A stretch of 64,000 nucleotides of DNA from Bactrocera neohumeralis (Eukaryota; Arthropoda; Insecta; Diptera; Tephritidae): contig NW_026089624.1 of assembly GCF_024586455.1 (NCBI RefSeq), positions 12,615,341-12,679,340 of the forward strand, read 5' to 3'. Position numbers and translations under genes: made by a program. Below are positions 22,262-31,861 of the stretch, one piece after another (the stretch's first letter is position 1; the number at the start of each line of letters is the position of its first letter). Under the pieces are notes generated by a model. That model made no database searches. It was not told the origin of the DNA and saw only the letters and a list, made by a program, of their open reading frames with translations.

Positions 22262-22974
22262 TTATAAATTATTATGTAATAAATACAAATATAAAAAATG
22301 TATAACATTGTGAGATGATTTTATTATAGTATAGAATTGTAATATGTATAAATGTTATATTACAATCATATATATAATATTATCACTCGATTTTACTTAT
22401 CTGTGTTTATTAAATATAAATCACATATTATTCATATATTCATATATGTATGTATATGGAAAAGTGTTCACATATTAAATTTTAGCTTGAAAAATATTCT
22501 TTATTTTTTTATAGTTAATAAAGAAAAAAGATACACTCGAAAGTGCATCCAAAGAAAACGCTGTGGAACGCTGAAAAAATACTTCACTTTTGGTTTTTAA
22601 GGTGTGGCAAAGCTGGTTTTCCTCGTAAATATAAACATTGTGAACTTATCAGCCATGAATTTGACAAGTGATTTTTAAATTACAAAATTTAGCTTAAAAA
22701 TTTAAAAATAAATGTGAAATGTGAGCTTATTTCAAAGCTTGGAGTGTGTAAATATACAAAGTAAAAAATGTGAAAAAATTTTGTGAAACATAGAGAAATA
22801 TCATGTTTTCTTAGTGGAAATTTTTAAACGTGAATATTTTAAAAAATATTAGTAATTTTTACATTATTTTTGGATATTCCTCCTCTGGAGGAGCTCCCCT
22901 ATCCGTAGATACCCCATTTATATGGAAATTCGGTTTTTTTACCCCTCCGCCAAAGTAATCGGAATCGTGCCTAC

Positions 22975-23280
22975 TTTCGCGTAGTACTCCTTTCTGCGTT
23001 GACGGCCTTCGGCCGCGCTCAAAAAAAATAACCTTGGCCGAGCGAATACCCGGGGCGGCTGAAGTAATATCGCGTAGCACTCCTCTCTGCGTTGGCGGCC
23101 TTCGGCCGCGCTTTAAAAAAATAACTCTGGCCGAGCGAATACCCGGGGTGACTGAAGTACTTTCGCGTAGTACTTCTTTCTGCGTTGGCGGCCTTCGGCC
23201 GCGCTCTAAAAAAAATAACTCTGGCCGAGCGAATACCCGGGGTGACTGAAGTACTCTCGCGTAGTACTCCTTTCTGCGTT
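22975..23280 (+). repeat. 93-bp tandem array, three units plus partial
   Basis: TTCGGCCGCG anchors recur at 23008, 23101 and 23194, a constant period of 93 bases. Each unit has the palindromic core GCGGCCTTCGGCCGCGC, an A-run, GGCCGAGCGAATACCCGGGG and TCGCGTAGTACTCCTTTCTG. It starts immediately after the Merlin composite. A single reversed partial unit lies at 23925-23960. It is the same family as the diverged 92-bp repeats at 9 kb and 13.7 kb. Confidence 0.88.
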
Positions 23281-23411
23281 AAAAATAAAAAAATATATTG
23301 ACTTTTTGTTATAAAGTGGTGAAAGTTGTTATATTCTTTGGTTATTATGGACTCATATTCAAACAAAATTTAAGTTTTCGTTAAAAAATTGATAAATTTT
23401 GATTATTATTT

Positions 23412-23703
23412 CTGTCAGCGATTTCCATTTATTTTTTATGATACATTGGTTTGTATATTAGGTGACGATATACATATGTATATATATATATTATATTTAA
23501 AATATGAGTTTGAATGCATAATAACCAAAAAATATAACTACTTTATATCCAAAACTCAAATTTTGTTTCAATATGAGTGCATGATAACCGTAAAATATAA
23601 CCACTTTATATCCAAAACTTATATTTTAAATATAATAATATATATATCGTCCCCTAAAATACAAACCAATGTATCATAAAAAATAAATGGAAATCGCTGA
23701 CAG
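23412..23703. mobile_element. Palindromic MITE
   Basis: Inverted arms of ~110 bases: CTGTCAGCGATTTCCATTTA at 23412 and its complement ending at 23703. Further matching blocks include ATACATTGGTTTGTATATTA and TCGTCACCTAA-like segments. A directly repeated AAAATATAACYACTTTATAT core lies between the arms. No transposase. The superfamily cannot be told because a TSD is not clear in the AT-rich flanks. Confidence 0.7.
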
Positions 23704-24003
23704 ATATAATAAAATTACATTTTGCACTCGTAGTGCATGATGTTCACTACTAAAAATTACGACGAAATGGAGCGCTGCCATGTGATAATAAGGAAATTCG
23801 CTGAAATTCTTTTTTTCTCAAAAAATCCTCTATCCATTTATATGGATATGTTCTTTATTTAATTTAATAAACAAATAAGTAATATTATATAGTAATATTA
23901 TATAATAATATTATGCCAACGCATAAAGGAGTATTACGCGAAAGTACTTCAGTCACATAAATTACATATTACACATATACATATGTAGAAAGTATTTTTT
24001 AGG

Positions 24004-24182
24004 CTGGGATTTAGAATGGGATCCCCGGATTCCGGGAAAAAATGGGTATCACTGGAAATGTGACGTTCTCCAGATCACAAAGATATATGTATAAGTTATT
24101 CACAATATACAAATTATCAATGTAAAAGTTGTAAATTTTTCATCTTTAAATGCAAATAACTTTAAAGCTATAAGTCAGCGGC

Positions 24183-24216
<34 letters not shown>

Positions 24217-24289
24217 GTGATCTAGTATCCTTGCCAGTGATACCCATTTTATTCCCAAAATCCGGGGATGCTATTCTAAATTTTACCCA
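24004..24289. mobile_element. Short inverted-repeat MITE
   Basis: Left arm 24004-24055 (TTTAGAATGGGATCCCCGGA, AATGGGTATCACTGG) is matched by an inverted right arm 24236-24289. Between them are the CTTTAAATGCAAATAACTTT block shared with repeat B and a 30-base TA microsatellite at about 24186-24214. One arm recurs, diverged, at 17930-18002. Confidence 0.65.
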
Positions 24290-24757
24290 TTTTTTTATAG
24301 TTAATATAGAAAAAAGAATAACGCGAAAAAAACAAACCAAGAAAAATTGTTAAAAATCCTATATATTTGCTGTTTAAGATGTGGCAAGGCTCGTTTTCCT
24401 CATATTTGTAAACAATCTAACCTTTTCAACGATGAGTGTGCTAAGTGATTTTTAAATTAATAAATGTAGGTAAAATATAGCAAAATAAAAGTGAAATGTA
24501 AACTTATTTCAATGTTTGGAATGTATATTTAAATATACAGAGTGAAAAACTTGAAAAAATTTAGTGAAACATAAAGAAATACCATGTGTTATTAGTGCAA
24601 ATTGTTGGTCTTTTAATCGTGAATATTTTAAACAATAAAATTTATTTTTATATTATTTTTGGATATTTCTTCTCTGGAGAAGCTCCCCTATCCGTACATA
24701 CCCCATTTATACGGAAATTCGGTTTTTTTTACCCCTCCGCCAAAGTAATCGGAATGG
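24290..24757. mobile_element. Diverged Merlin terminal arm
   Basis: Follows the right arm of the Merlin composite in the same order as 22500-22965: the AAAGAATAACGCGAAAAAAA region, GTGGCAAGGCTCGTTTTCCT, GAAACATAAAGAAATACCAT, GGAGAAGCTCCCCTATCCGT, and finally ACCCCTCCGCCAAAGTAATC. It stops inside the terminal sequence at about 24757. It is more diverged than the two composite arms are from each other, so it is an older insertion. Confidence 0.75.
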
Positions 24758-25710
24758 TTAACGCGATATTTGCATACTTCAGTGGTAGTGTTGAAATTGC
24801 AAAATACTCAAAAATTATAAAATACCCAATCTAATATTTTTCAGCAGTGGCGTCTTTAGCAAATGTTATAAAAAATGCGAGTTTTGACAGCTCTCTCGAA
24901 TCAAAGAGTGTCGTATCAACCCAGCGGGATAATGGTTCACCGCTTATATTTTTCTTTGAAGAATGCTTTGAAGAAAATTCTATGTAGAATTCTTCGATAC
25001 CAGGTAATGTATAAAAGTACGCTATGCGGCTAAATTCTACTGTGCTCACATTTACAATCAAGTAAGCACATGAAAAACGTTACAATACAATATATAAACA
25101 ACAAATACAAATTGATGGAATAAAATTTATAAGTAAATATTTTCATTATTTCGTCAAACCGTCAAGCATTTGAAGAAAATTTGCACAAAGTTCTTTGTGT
25201 TTAGGTGAGCAGCTATTTTAATTAAAAATTTTGTTTATTTTTGTGTTTAAACTTTCAGTAAAGAAATAAAAGAATGTTCTCGAAAAGGCACGTGAGAAGA
25301 CTAATTAAAAATGAAGAAAGTGAATTTTACGGAATGGCTGAAAACACAAATGTTGAAACTGATTCTTAAGAGGAAAGCACTTTAATGCGTTACTATTTAT
25401 TTATCATTGAAAGACATAACTTCAAATTTATAACTACATACGGTTTAAATTTTTTTTGTAGAATGTGTGAAAGTAGAAGGCTTTACCGAATCGGACTATG
25501 CTCACCAAATGCAAAAAAGCATTAGACTCGCCAAAGGCCGTTTTTTACAAGTCTCGTTGCTTGCAAAAAACGAAAAGAGACTCAGCCACAAAATTAAAAG
25601 AAAACCATTCCTTTTTATACATAAATACTTATTTCCATAACGAAATACATACATGCACTTTCCTAAATAAGGCAAAATTAATATGCAATTTTTTCTATTC
25701 TGCTATTGAC
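24758..25710. other. Unassigned region with short possible exons
   Basis: No repeat partner is seen. A small plus ORF at 25274-25369 starts MFSKRHVRRLIKNEESEF and stops at 31 codons. A segment from about 25462, just after TTTTTTTGTAG, reads ECVKVEGFTESDYAHQMQKS and continues open to about 25640. These could be exons of a decayed gene or chance. I cannot join them with confidence or name a family. Confidence 0.25.
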
Positions 25711-25818
25711 CTTGGCATCGAAGAATTCTTCGTTACCTTTGGCATCGAACAATTCTTCGTTAACTGCGGCATCGAAGAATTCTTTGTTAACTTTGGCATC
25801 GAAGAATTCTTCGTTGCT
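25711..25818 (+). repeat. 27-bp minisatellite, four units
   Basis: GGCATCGAAGAATTCTTCGT recurs at 25714, 25741, 25768 and 25795 with a period of exactly 27 bases. Read on the plus strand this gives four 9-residue repeats (GIEEFFVTF-type), because the period is a multiple of three. The core GAAGAATTCTTC is itself a palindrome. No surrounding gene is recognised. From 25860 to 26270 I see only diverged AT-rich sequence. Confidence 0.85.
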
Positions 25819-26272
25819 ATGGTAAGTGAAAGGGGGATCTCTTTCTTTTCCTAGGACGTCGCCGTGTTAATTTTCATCGATCGGAGTAAGCGATACAATC
25901 ATGCTGCATCGTTTACCTCGCTCGTTTACCAATGTCTACTATATCCCGCTGGGAATTTATCTATGACTATACTAGTGCTGCCTTGTTTGTTTGGGTTTGG
26001 TATAGTTTGTTATATTCGTTGGAGGGTAACGAATGGCTACGGGCATGGATTTTATCCCTTTATTTAAAAAATTAAAACAATTCATATAAAAAAACTTATA
26101 TTTTAAATCATAAGCATGTGTTCACCATTTATGTAAGAATCATTGGAATTTTTTTTATTAAAAACAAGAACATCATACATTTTTACGAACGTATTATATG
26201 GATTATAATCATAATTTGAGGTGAGTGCATAATATCACAAATATTCCGACAGCATTACACAGAACTATTACT

Positions 26273-26492
26273 CAACCTATTTGGGGATGTTTCTTTGTGG
26301 AGGCTGAATTTAGTCACTATTATGCCATAAATACTTTCTTTGCTCACCCTGGCGTTAAAGTTGCCAATCACGATTTAGACATCGTGGCGGGTAGGTAGGT
26401 GCGCCACGGCGACGCAAGTATTCGGCGACGGAGTCTCTCTCCCATAACGAATCTCACACCAAACTTTCGCTCCTTTATATGGCCCCTGTAGG
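26273..26492 (-). mobile_element. RTE-clade endonuclease fragment
   Basis: Reversed, diverged copy of the RTE endonuclease region around the GDFN motif (CACCCTGGCGTTAAAGTTGC) through the leader-proximal CTCCTTTATATGGCC block. A deletion lies between the two parts. No open frame. It is followed by a partial copy of dispersed repeat A (26500-26600). Confidence 0.65.
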
Positions 26493-27129
26493 GGTGTGTT
26501 AAAATTCACTACAATTCATAAATACAAAAATTATATTTCAAATCATAAGCATTTGTTCAAAATTCATGTCTGTAAGAATCATTTGAATATTTGAGCCCTT
26601 GATTTTGAAAGTGGTATAGGTTAAAAATTTTAAAAATCTACTTTATCAGCTATTACTTATCAAATCTTAATAAAATAACATAATCTGAAGAGATTAGCAG
26701 CATGCGATGCAAATTAACTCTTTAAAATGTGTTTATTTTTTAGTTGTTAACTGAAATACAGATATTGTTCGTTTTGATAGTGGTATAAGTCAGTGTGTTC
26801 ACAAAGTAATTTTGTCATGTCTTCAGATAGTGGTTCAGGTATAATGAAGTACAACTTTTAATGTAAAAACCTACTATTTAAAGTTAATTGTAGACATTTT
26901 ACGGCGAATAAATATAAGTAATGCTCCCAAGAAATGAAAACGAATAAGAATGATATCGTCTTCTGATGAATCAGCTCATAGCTTAAAAGTGAATTCGGAA
27001 CCCTTACAAATGGAAGAAAGCAAAATGAAATCAAGAAACAGGACACGCAATCGACAGAATTATGCACAAAATATAAGAAAAATTAAGAGAAATCGTGGAA
27101 AGGAATATTAAACAAAAAACTCTAAGCTT

Positions 27130-29232
27130 GTGAGTGCTAAACTTTTCGAAAACATAGATTGTCTTTGTTCCAAAAAGTGTTTAAATGGAATCGGATATGA
27201 AGACAGGAAAGCAAATTTTGATTATTTTTGGAATTTAGCAAGTTTCGAAAAACAGAATATGTTTCTGTATGGTTTGATTAGAAAACAATCAATAAAACAA
27301 AAACGCCCCAGAAATCACAAAGGATATATGAGAAAATGGAGTCCTAAGTTTCATCTATATGTATGTATGAGTTCGGAAGTTTCTGTTTGAAAAACTTTTT
27401 TTTTTGATACTTTCAAAATATCTAACGGAAGATTAAGCCGTGCCTTAAATTCTGAAAGACCTGAGATGGATGGTCGTGGCAAAATGGCTAGTCTTCTTCT
27501 TATTCTTAATTGGCGTAGACACCGCTTACGCGATTATAGCCGAGTTAACAACAGCGCGCCAGTCGTTTCTTTTTTCGCTACGTGGCGCCATTGATATTCC
27601 AAGCGAAGCCAGGTCCTTCTCCACTTGGTCCTTCCAACGGAGTGGAGGTCTTCCTCTCCTCTGCCTCCCGGCGGGTACTGCGTCGCATGCTTTCAGAGCT
27701 GGAGTGTTTTCATCCATCCAGACAACATGACCTAGCCAGCGTAGCCGCTGTCTTTTAATTCGCTGAACTATGTCGATGTCGTCGTATATCTCGTACAGCT
27801 CATCGTTCCATCGAATGCGGCATTCGCCGTGGCCAACGCGCAATGGACCATAAATCTTTCGCAGAACTTTTCTCTCGAAAAGTCGTAACGTTGACTCATC
27901 CGTTGTGGACATCGTCCAAGACTCTGAACCATATAGCAGGAACAAAAAATGGCTAGCTCACCTAGAAAAACAGATGAAGAAAAAATTTAAGTAGTACGAG
28001 ATCATATTCTGAGTTTTCCAGCATGTGAGAGTCATTACACGCGATCACATCACACTTCAGATCGAAAGTATCTAAGTGCTGACTTAGATATTCGAAAAAT
28101 GTATAGGCTATTTGTGGAAAAATGTGGTGAAAATAATACATCATGTGTATAAAGGAGTGGACTTATAGAAAAATATTTAATACTGAGTTCAACCTAAATT
28201 TTTATACTCCTCGTAAAGGCAAGTGCCAAAAGTGTGATTCGATAAAACTAAAAATTATAGCATTCAGTAATGAAGACGAGAAGTTGCATCTTATGGAAAT
28301 TCATGATTCACATCTTAAAAGTGCCGAACAGGCTAGAAAAAGTTTAACAGATGACATACAAAAAACAAAAGATAACCCGAGTGAAAATTACGGATTCACA
28401 TTTGACCTAAAGAAAGCGCTTCCTTATCCAAAACTTTCTGTTTCGGTAGCTTACTATAAGCGCAACATGTATGTATACAATATAGGGTTTCATAATTTCC
28501 ACAATGAAAATGCTAAAATGTATGCATGGGATGAAACAATCGCCTCAAGAGGATCACAGGAAGTTGCGTCCTTCATCTTAAAGCACATTCGGGACATTAC
28601 CACTCAAAAGTATATAATAGCTTACAGTGATGCCTGCTCAGGACAAATTAGAAACATTAACATAGCTTTAATATGGTTAAAAATTGTTCAGTCATCTGAT
28701 AATAATGTTGCAACAATTGATCATAAATTTATGGTATCCGGCCATTCTTTTTTGCCAAATGATCGCGATTTTGGTTTGATAGGAACTAAAATTAAAAAAT
28801 CGAATTATTTATACATCCCTGAGAATTATTATAATTTAATAAAATCATGTAAGATGAGAAACCCATTTTCGGTAGTACAAATGGATCAAAACGATTTTTT
28901 TTCTACAAGACAACTAAAAGAATCAACGAATAATAGAAAGAAAAACATCAATGGAGAAGCCTTGGTTAAAAATATAATGGATCAGATTTCTAAAAAATGC
29001 ACCATATAAGATGTTTTGTAAAACTTCCTTGGATGACAACTCCGAATTCAAAGTATTAGACCTCTCACCTAAAAAAGGAAGACCTAGAATATACGGAAAT
29101 ATTGATTTACTTCCATTATGCACAACCATTAGACCAATAACAAAAGAAAAACGTAAAAATATGATGGATCTACTACCCTATATTGCACCAATTTTTCACA
29201 AACACTTTATTTCCCTAAATACTAATGAATAA
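27130..29232 (+). pseudogene. Transposase-like protein, split by an RTE insertion
   Basis: Three coding blocks. 27130-27390 holds a Cys-containing N-terminus (CLCSKKCLNGIGYEDRKANF). 27980-29009 continues after the RTE insertion (VVRDHILSFPACESHYT in one frame, then from 28143 YRKIFNTEFNLNFYTPRKGK). 29011-29232 holds a C-terminal part (KKGRPRIYG). The core has FTFDLKKALP, AYSDACSGQIRN and SGHSFLPNDRDFG, a pattern of spaced acidic residues like an RNase H-fold DDE enzyme. Similar proteins occur widely as uncharacterised genes in insects and resemble the DUF7869 pattern. I cannot name the superfamily with certainty. Frameshifts near 27390 and 28140 and a stop at 29009 mark it as decayed. Confidence 0.65.
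27492..27944 (-). mobile_element. RTE-clade LINE, 3' fragment with 11-bp TSD
   Basis: 5'-truncated RTE insertion, flanked by AAAATGGCTAG on both sides (27481-27491 and 27945-27955). It encodes the RT C-terminus on the minus strand from YGSESWTMSTTDEST to the end (LRWLGHVVWMDENT), with a 3' CTTCTTCTT complement of the GAA tail. The perfect TSD and 5' truncation are the signature of target-primed reverse transcription. It interrupts the transposase-like gene. Confidence 0.9.
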
Positions 29233-29654
29233 TTTACTTAGTCGCAATGAAATGAATTTGAATAAAATGTTAATTACTAATAAAATTGTTTTATTGGGGG
29301 TATAAGTCATTTATAAAGTCATGCAGTTAATTTTGAAAGTGGTACAAGTCGTTTAAACCTTTCAAAACACATTTTCTTTTAAAAATGGCTATAAATTTCA
29401 CAATCATAATAAATACTTGTTTGTTGGAACTACTTTACTGTCTAAAAATCATAATCCATAATGCAAGAATATTTTTTAATCCTTTAAAATGCAAAACTCT
29501 AAATATCTCGAAACAAGAAAAATATGACTTAAACCACTTTCAAAATTATGCGCACATTTCAATTCTTCAAAACAAAAAAATAACATTAATAAAAACAATA
29601 AAAAATCACATGTCTATGTGAATAAAATAATAAAAGAAATTCGTGTTGGTTACA

Positions 29655-29775
29655 CCATTTATAACTTAAGAACGACTGAACCAATTTGGCTGAAAATTGG
29701 TGAGGAGGTAGCTTAGAACCAGGATAAGGACACAGGCTTTTTTAAATTCTTTATGTTAAAATTCAATACACAGCC
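29655..29775 (+). repeat. Dispersed repeat A
   Basis: Copy of repeat A (CTGAACCAATTTGGCTGAAA, GGTGAGGAGGTAGCTTAGAA) that ends at the junction with an R1-like fragment. Confidence 0.6.
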
Positions 29776-29778
29776 ACA

Positions 29779-30060
29779 GTAAAACGTGGACTGGTCCTCT
29801 AGTTCTAGATAAAGTATTATAGATTTGATCTGTTTTACATGTTTTATTTTCCAAGTGCTCCTTGAATTTGAGTCTTGAGTCCACTATTACACCAAAGTAC
29901 TTCAACTGTGGCTGTGAAGCAATTTCACGTTTCATTTAACATTCTCATAAGGTGAGCGATATCTTTTCTTCAATTTTCCTAGAGCTTATGAGCAAGACTT
30001 CGGCGTAAACCATTTTTGCAGTAATTCATTTGATCCGTGGGTCATCCAGATGTTTATCCA
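29779..30060 (-). pseudogene. R1-like LINE fragment
   Basis: Minus strand reads EVLLISSRKIEEK and then QPQLKYFGVIVDSRLKFKEH, the RT thumb segment also present at 33830-33990 on the plus strand (LITSRKKLEA, KYLSVIIDARLKY). Upstream on the minus strand an ISDHSAVVT reading resembles the end of an endonuclease domain, so the RT core has been deleted. Fragment only. Confidence 0.55.
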
Positions 30061-30199
30061 CGGTAACCACTGCACTATGGTCGGAAATTTCATTTCGTTG
30101 GCCAAAAGTCAAAATATTTGCAGTCCCGAAATATGTTGTTGTTTCTGAAATCTAGTAGTCAACGCTCCAAAACAACCAAAAATGAATTTTGTTGTTGTA

Positions 30200-30299
30200 N
30201 NNNNNNNNNNNNNNNNNNNNNNNNNNNNNNNNNNNNNNNNNNNNNNNNNNNNNNNNNNNNNNNNNNNNNNNNNNNNNNNNNNNNNNNNNNNNNNNNNNN
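30200..30299. other. Assembly gap (100 N)
   Basis: A run of exactly 100 undetermined bases, the usual placeholder for a scaffold join of unknown length. Order and orientation across it should not be assumed. Confidence 0.99.
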
Positions 30300-30659
30300 G
30301 AATGCTCAACTCATTTAAACAAAGCGGAAGATGATTCGAATGATTCTGCAACTACAAAGAAAAGGAAAGGACCTCATCGTGGGATTAGTGATAGACGAAT
30401 TAGGTGCACACCAAAGACTGCAGTAATACTGGGCATAATTATCGAGATACGGAAGCATCGATATTGCAAACACAAAAGAAGGACAAAATTTAAGTAGTTA
30501 ATAATTTTTTTAAATAATCATTTCCTTCCCTCGGCAATATGTACAAATATCATTTAACATGCTTATTTATCAGCAAAGTCGACATTTTACTAAATATAGA
30601 TATCTATTTACAGATATATTAATAAAGATATGTGCATACATACATATATACCTAAACAG

Positions 30660-31800
30660 ACATAACGAGTGAAATAACAGTGGAAATCCGGGATCTGGAT
30701 GAAATAACCGGAGAGGAAGACATTGCCAATGCTATTCGCACGCAAATAGAAAAGCTAGGGGATTTTTATAAAGGCTCAATCATTAGGGCGTAATACGCAA
30801 CAGCTGTGCAAAGCCTCCCCGCCTTACAGGCTAGGATACTTATTGAAGCCAAAAAAATTAAAATAGGATGGGTTGTGTGTAGAATTAGGGAGAAGCCGAA
30901 CCTAATAAAATTCTTCCTCTTCTTCTTTATTGGCGTAGACACCATCTACGCGATTATAGCCGAGTTAACAACAGCGCGCTAGTCGTTTCTTCTTTTCGCT
31001 ACGTGGCGCCAATTGAATATTCCAAGCGAAGCCAGGTCCTTCTCCACTTGGTCCTTCCAACGGAGTGGCTTCCTCTTCCTTTGCTTCCCCCGGCGGGTAC
31101 TGCGTCGAATACTTTCAGAGCTGGAGTGTTTTCGTCCATCTGGACAACATGACCTAGCCAGCGTAGCCGCTGTCTTTTAATTCGCTGAACTATGTCAATG
31201 TCGTCGTATATCTCGTACAGCTCACCGTTCCATCCAATGTTGTATTCGCCATGGCCAACGCCCAAAGGACCATAAATCTTTCGCAGAACTTTTCTCTCGA
31301 AAACTCGCAACGTCGACTCATCAGTTGTGTCCTCAGGCTTCTGCACCATATAGCAGGACGGGAATTATGAGTGACTTATAGAGTTTGGTTTTTGTTCATC
31401 GAGAGAGGACTTTGCTTCTCAATTGCCTACTCAATCCAAAGTAGCGCCTGTTGGCAAGAGTTATCCTGCGTTGGATTTCTAGGCTGACATTGTTGGTGGT
31501 GTTTACGCTGGTTCCAAGATAGACGAAATTATCTACGACTTCAAAGTTATGACGTGAGAGCCAAGTCGAGAGTGCAACGACTGTTTGTTTGATGACAGGA
31601 GATATTTCGTCTTGCCCTCGTTTACTGCCAGACCCAAAAATGCTTCCGTCGTTCGGAATATAGCCATCTGGCGAGAACCTGCAAAAACTCAGACGATAGG
31701 AGATAGTGCTGCCTGAAATGTGGGGAAAAAGGTCACTTCGCTAAGACATGCAACAAGGAGGTGTCCTGCTGTGCATAGAAAAAACAAGGAAAGGAAAACT
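30660..31800 (+). pseudogene. R1-clade LINE ORF1 (gag-like), split by RTE
   Basis: Bases 30660-30904 encode the central gag region (VEIRDLDEITGEEDIANAI, RILIEAKKIKIGWVVCRIRE). An RTE fragment then intervenes to 31637, and the frame resumes with two CCHC zinc knuckles (SEYSHLARTC; CLKCGEKGHFAKTC) and a third Cys-rich piece (QIGSKKCPLHQEACKRAN). Stops at several points, including one at GSIIRA, disable it. In this family ORF1 protein binds the element RNA. Bases 30300-30500 may hold part of its N-terminus, but that is not certain. Confidence 0.75.
30905..31637 (-). mobile_element. RTE-clade LINE fragment H
   Basis: 5'-truncated minus-strand RTE insertion within the R1 ORF1. It retains the C-terminal tail motifs (LRWLGHVVQMDENT, ERKVLRKIYGPLG), with deletions and a diverged GAA-type tail at 30909. 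Flanking R1 sequence would read CCTAATAAAATGCTTCCG without it. The duplicated AAAA at both borders is the probable TSD. Confidence 0.8.
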
Positions 31801-31861
31801 CCGACCATCAGATAGGTAGCAAGAAATGTCCTCTCCACCAAGAAGCGTGCAAGAGAGCCAA

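Larger units (their letters stand above)
19506..22971. mobile_element. Merlin transposon composite, 3.5-kb palindrome
   Basis: Both ends read inward from GGCACGATTCCGATTACTTT. The arms 19506-20590 and 21882-22971 are near-identical inverted copies of ~1.1 kb, far longer than ordinary Merlin terminal repeats. The left half is a Merlin element with its whole transposase. The right half is an inverted copy with most of the transposase deleted. Between them (about 21455-21600) lie a 44-base RTE 3' stub and ~100 bases of unknown sequence. The flanks show no matching TSD (left AAAGTTTT, right TACTTTCG). A diverged partial arm recurs at 24290-24757. Confidence 0.82.
26600..29548 (+). mobile_element. 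Candidate DNA transposon of unassigned family
   Basis: The interval around the transposase-like gene is bracketed by ATTTTGAAAGTGGTATAGGT-like sequence at 26600 and its inverted counterpart near 29528-29548 (GACTTAAACCACTTTCAAAA). Related motifs (AGTGGTATAAGTC, AGTGGTACAAGTC) recur just inside the ends at about 26780, 29300 and 29335, as expected of subterminal transposase-binding repeats. No TSD could be fixed, so the exact borders are uncertain. Confidence 0.5.

Noticed and set aside
22975..23280. 93-bp array as a CRISPR array
   Set aside because: The repeats are contiguous units with no unique spacers, and the DNA is eukaryotic.
23389..23679. ORF across the palindromic MITE
   Set aside because: The frame simply crosses both arms of the inverted repeat; residues are low complexity.
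24186..24214. TA run as a regulatory element
   Set aside because: A plain dinucleotide microsatellite in the centre of a MITE.
24920..25953. CCCAGCGGGATA at 24920 and its inverse at 25942 as ends of a 1-kb transposon
   Set aside because: The match is only 12 bases and the flanks show no target-site duplication; likely coincidence.
30300..30500. ORF after the N gap as a host gene
   Set aside because: It begins in undetermined bases, has low-complexity basic sequence and lies next to R1 ORF1; no start or splice sites support it.
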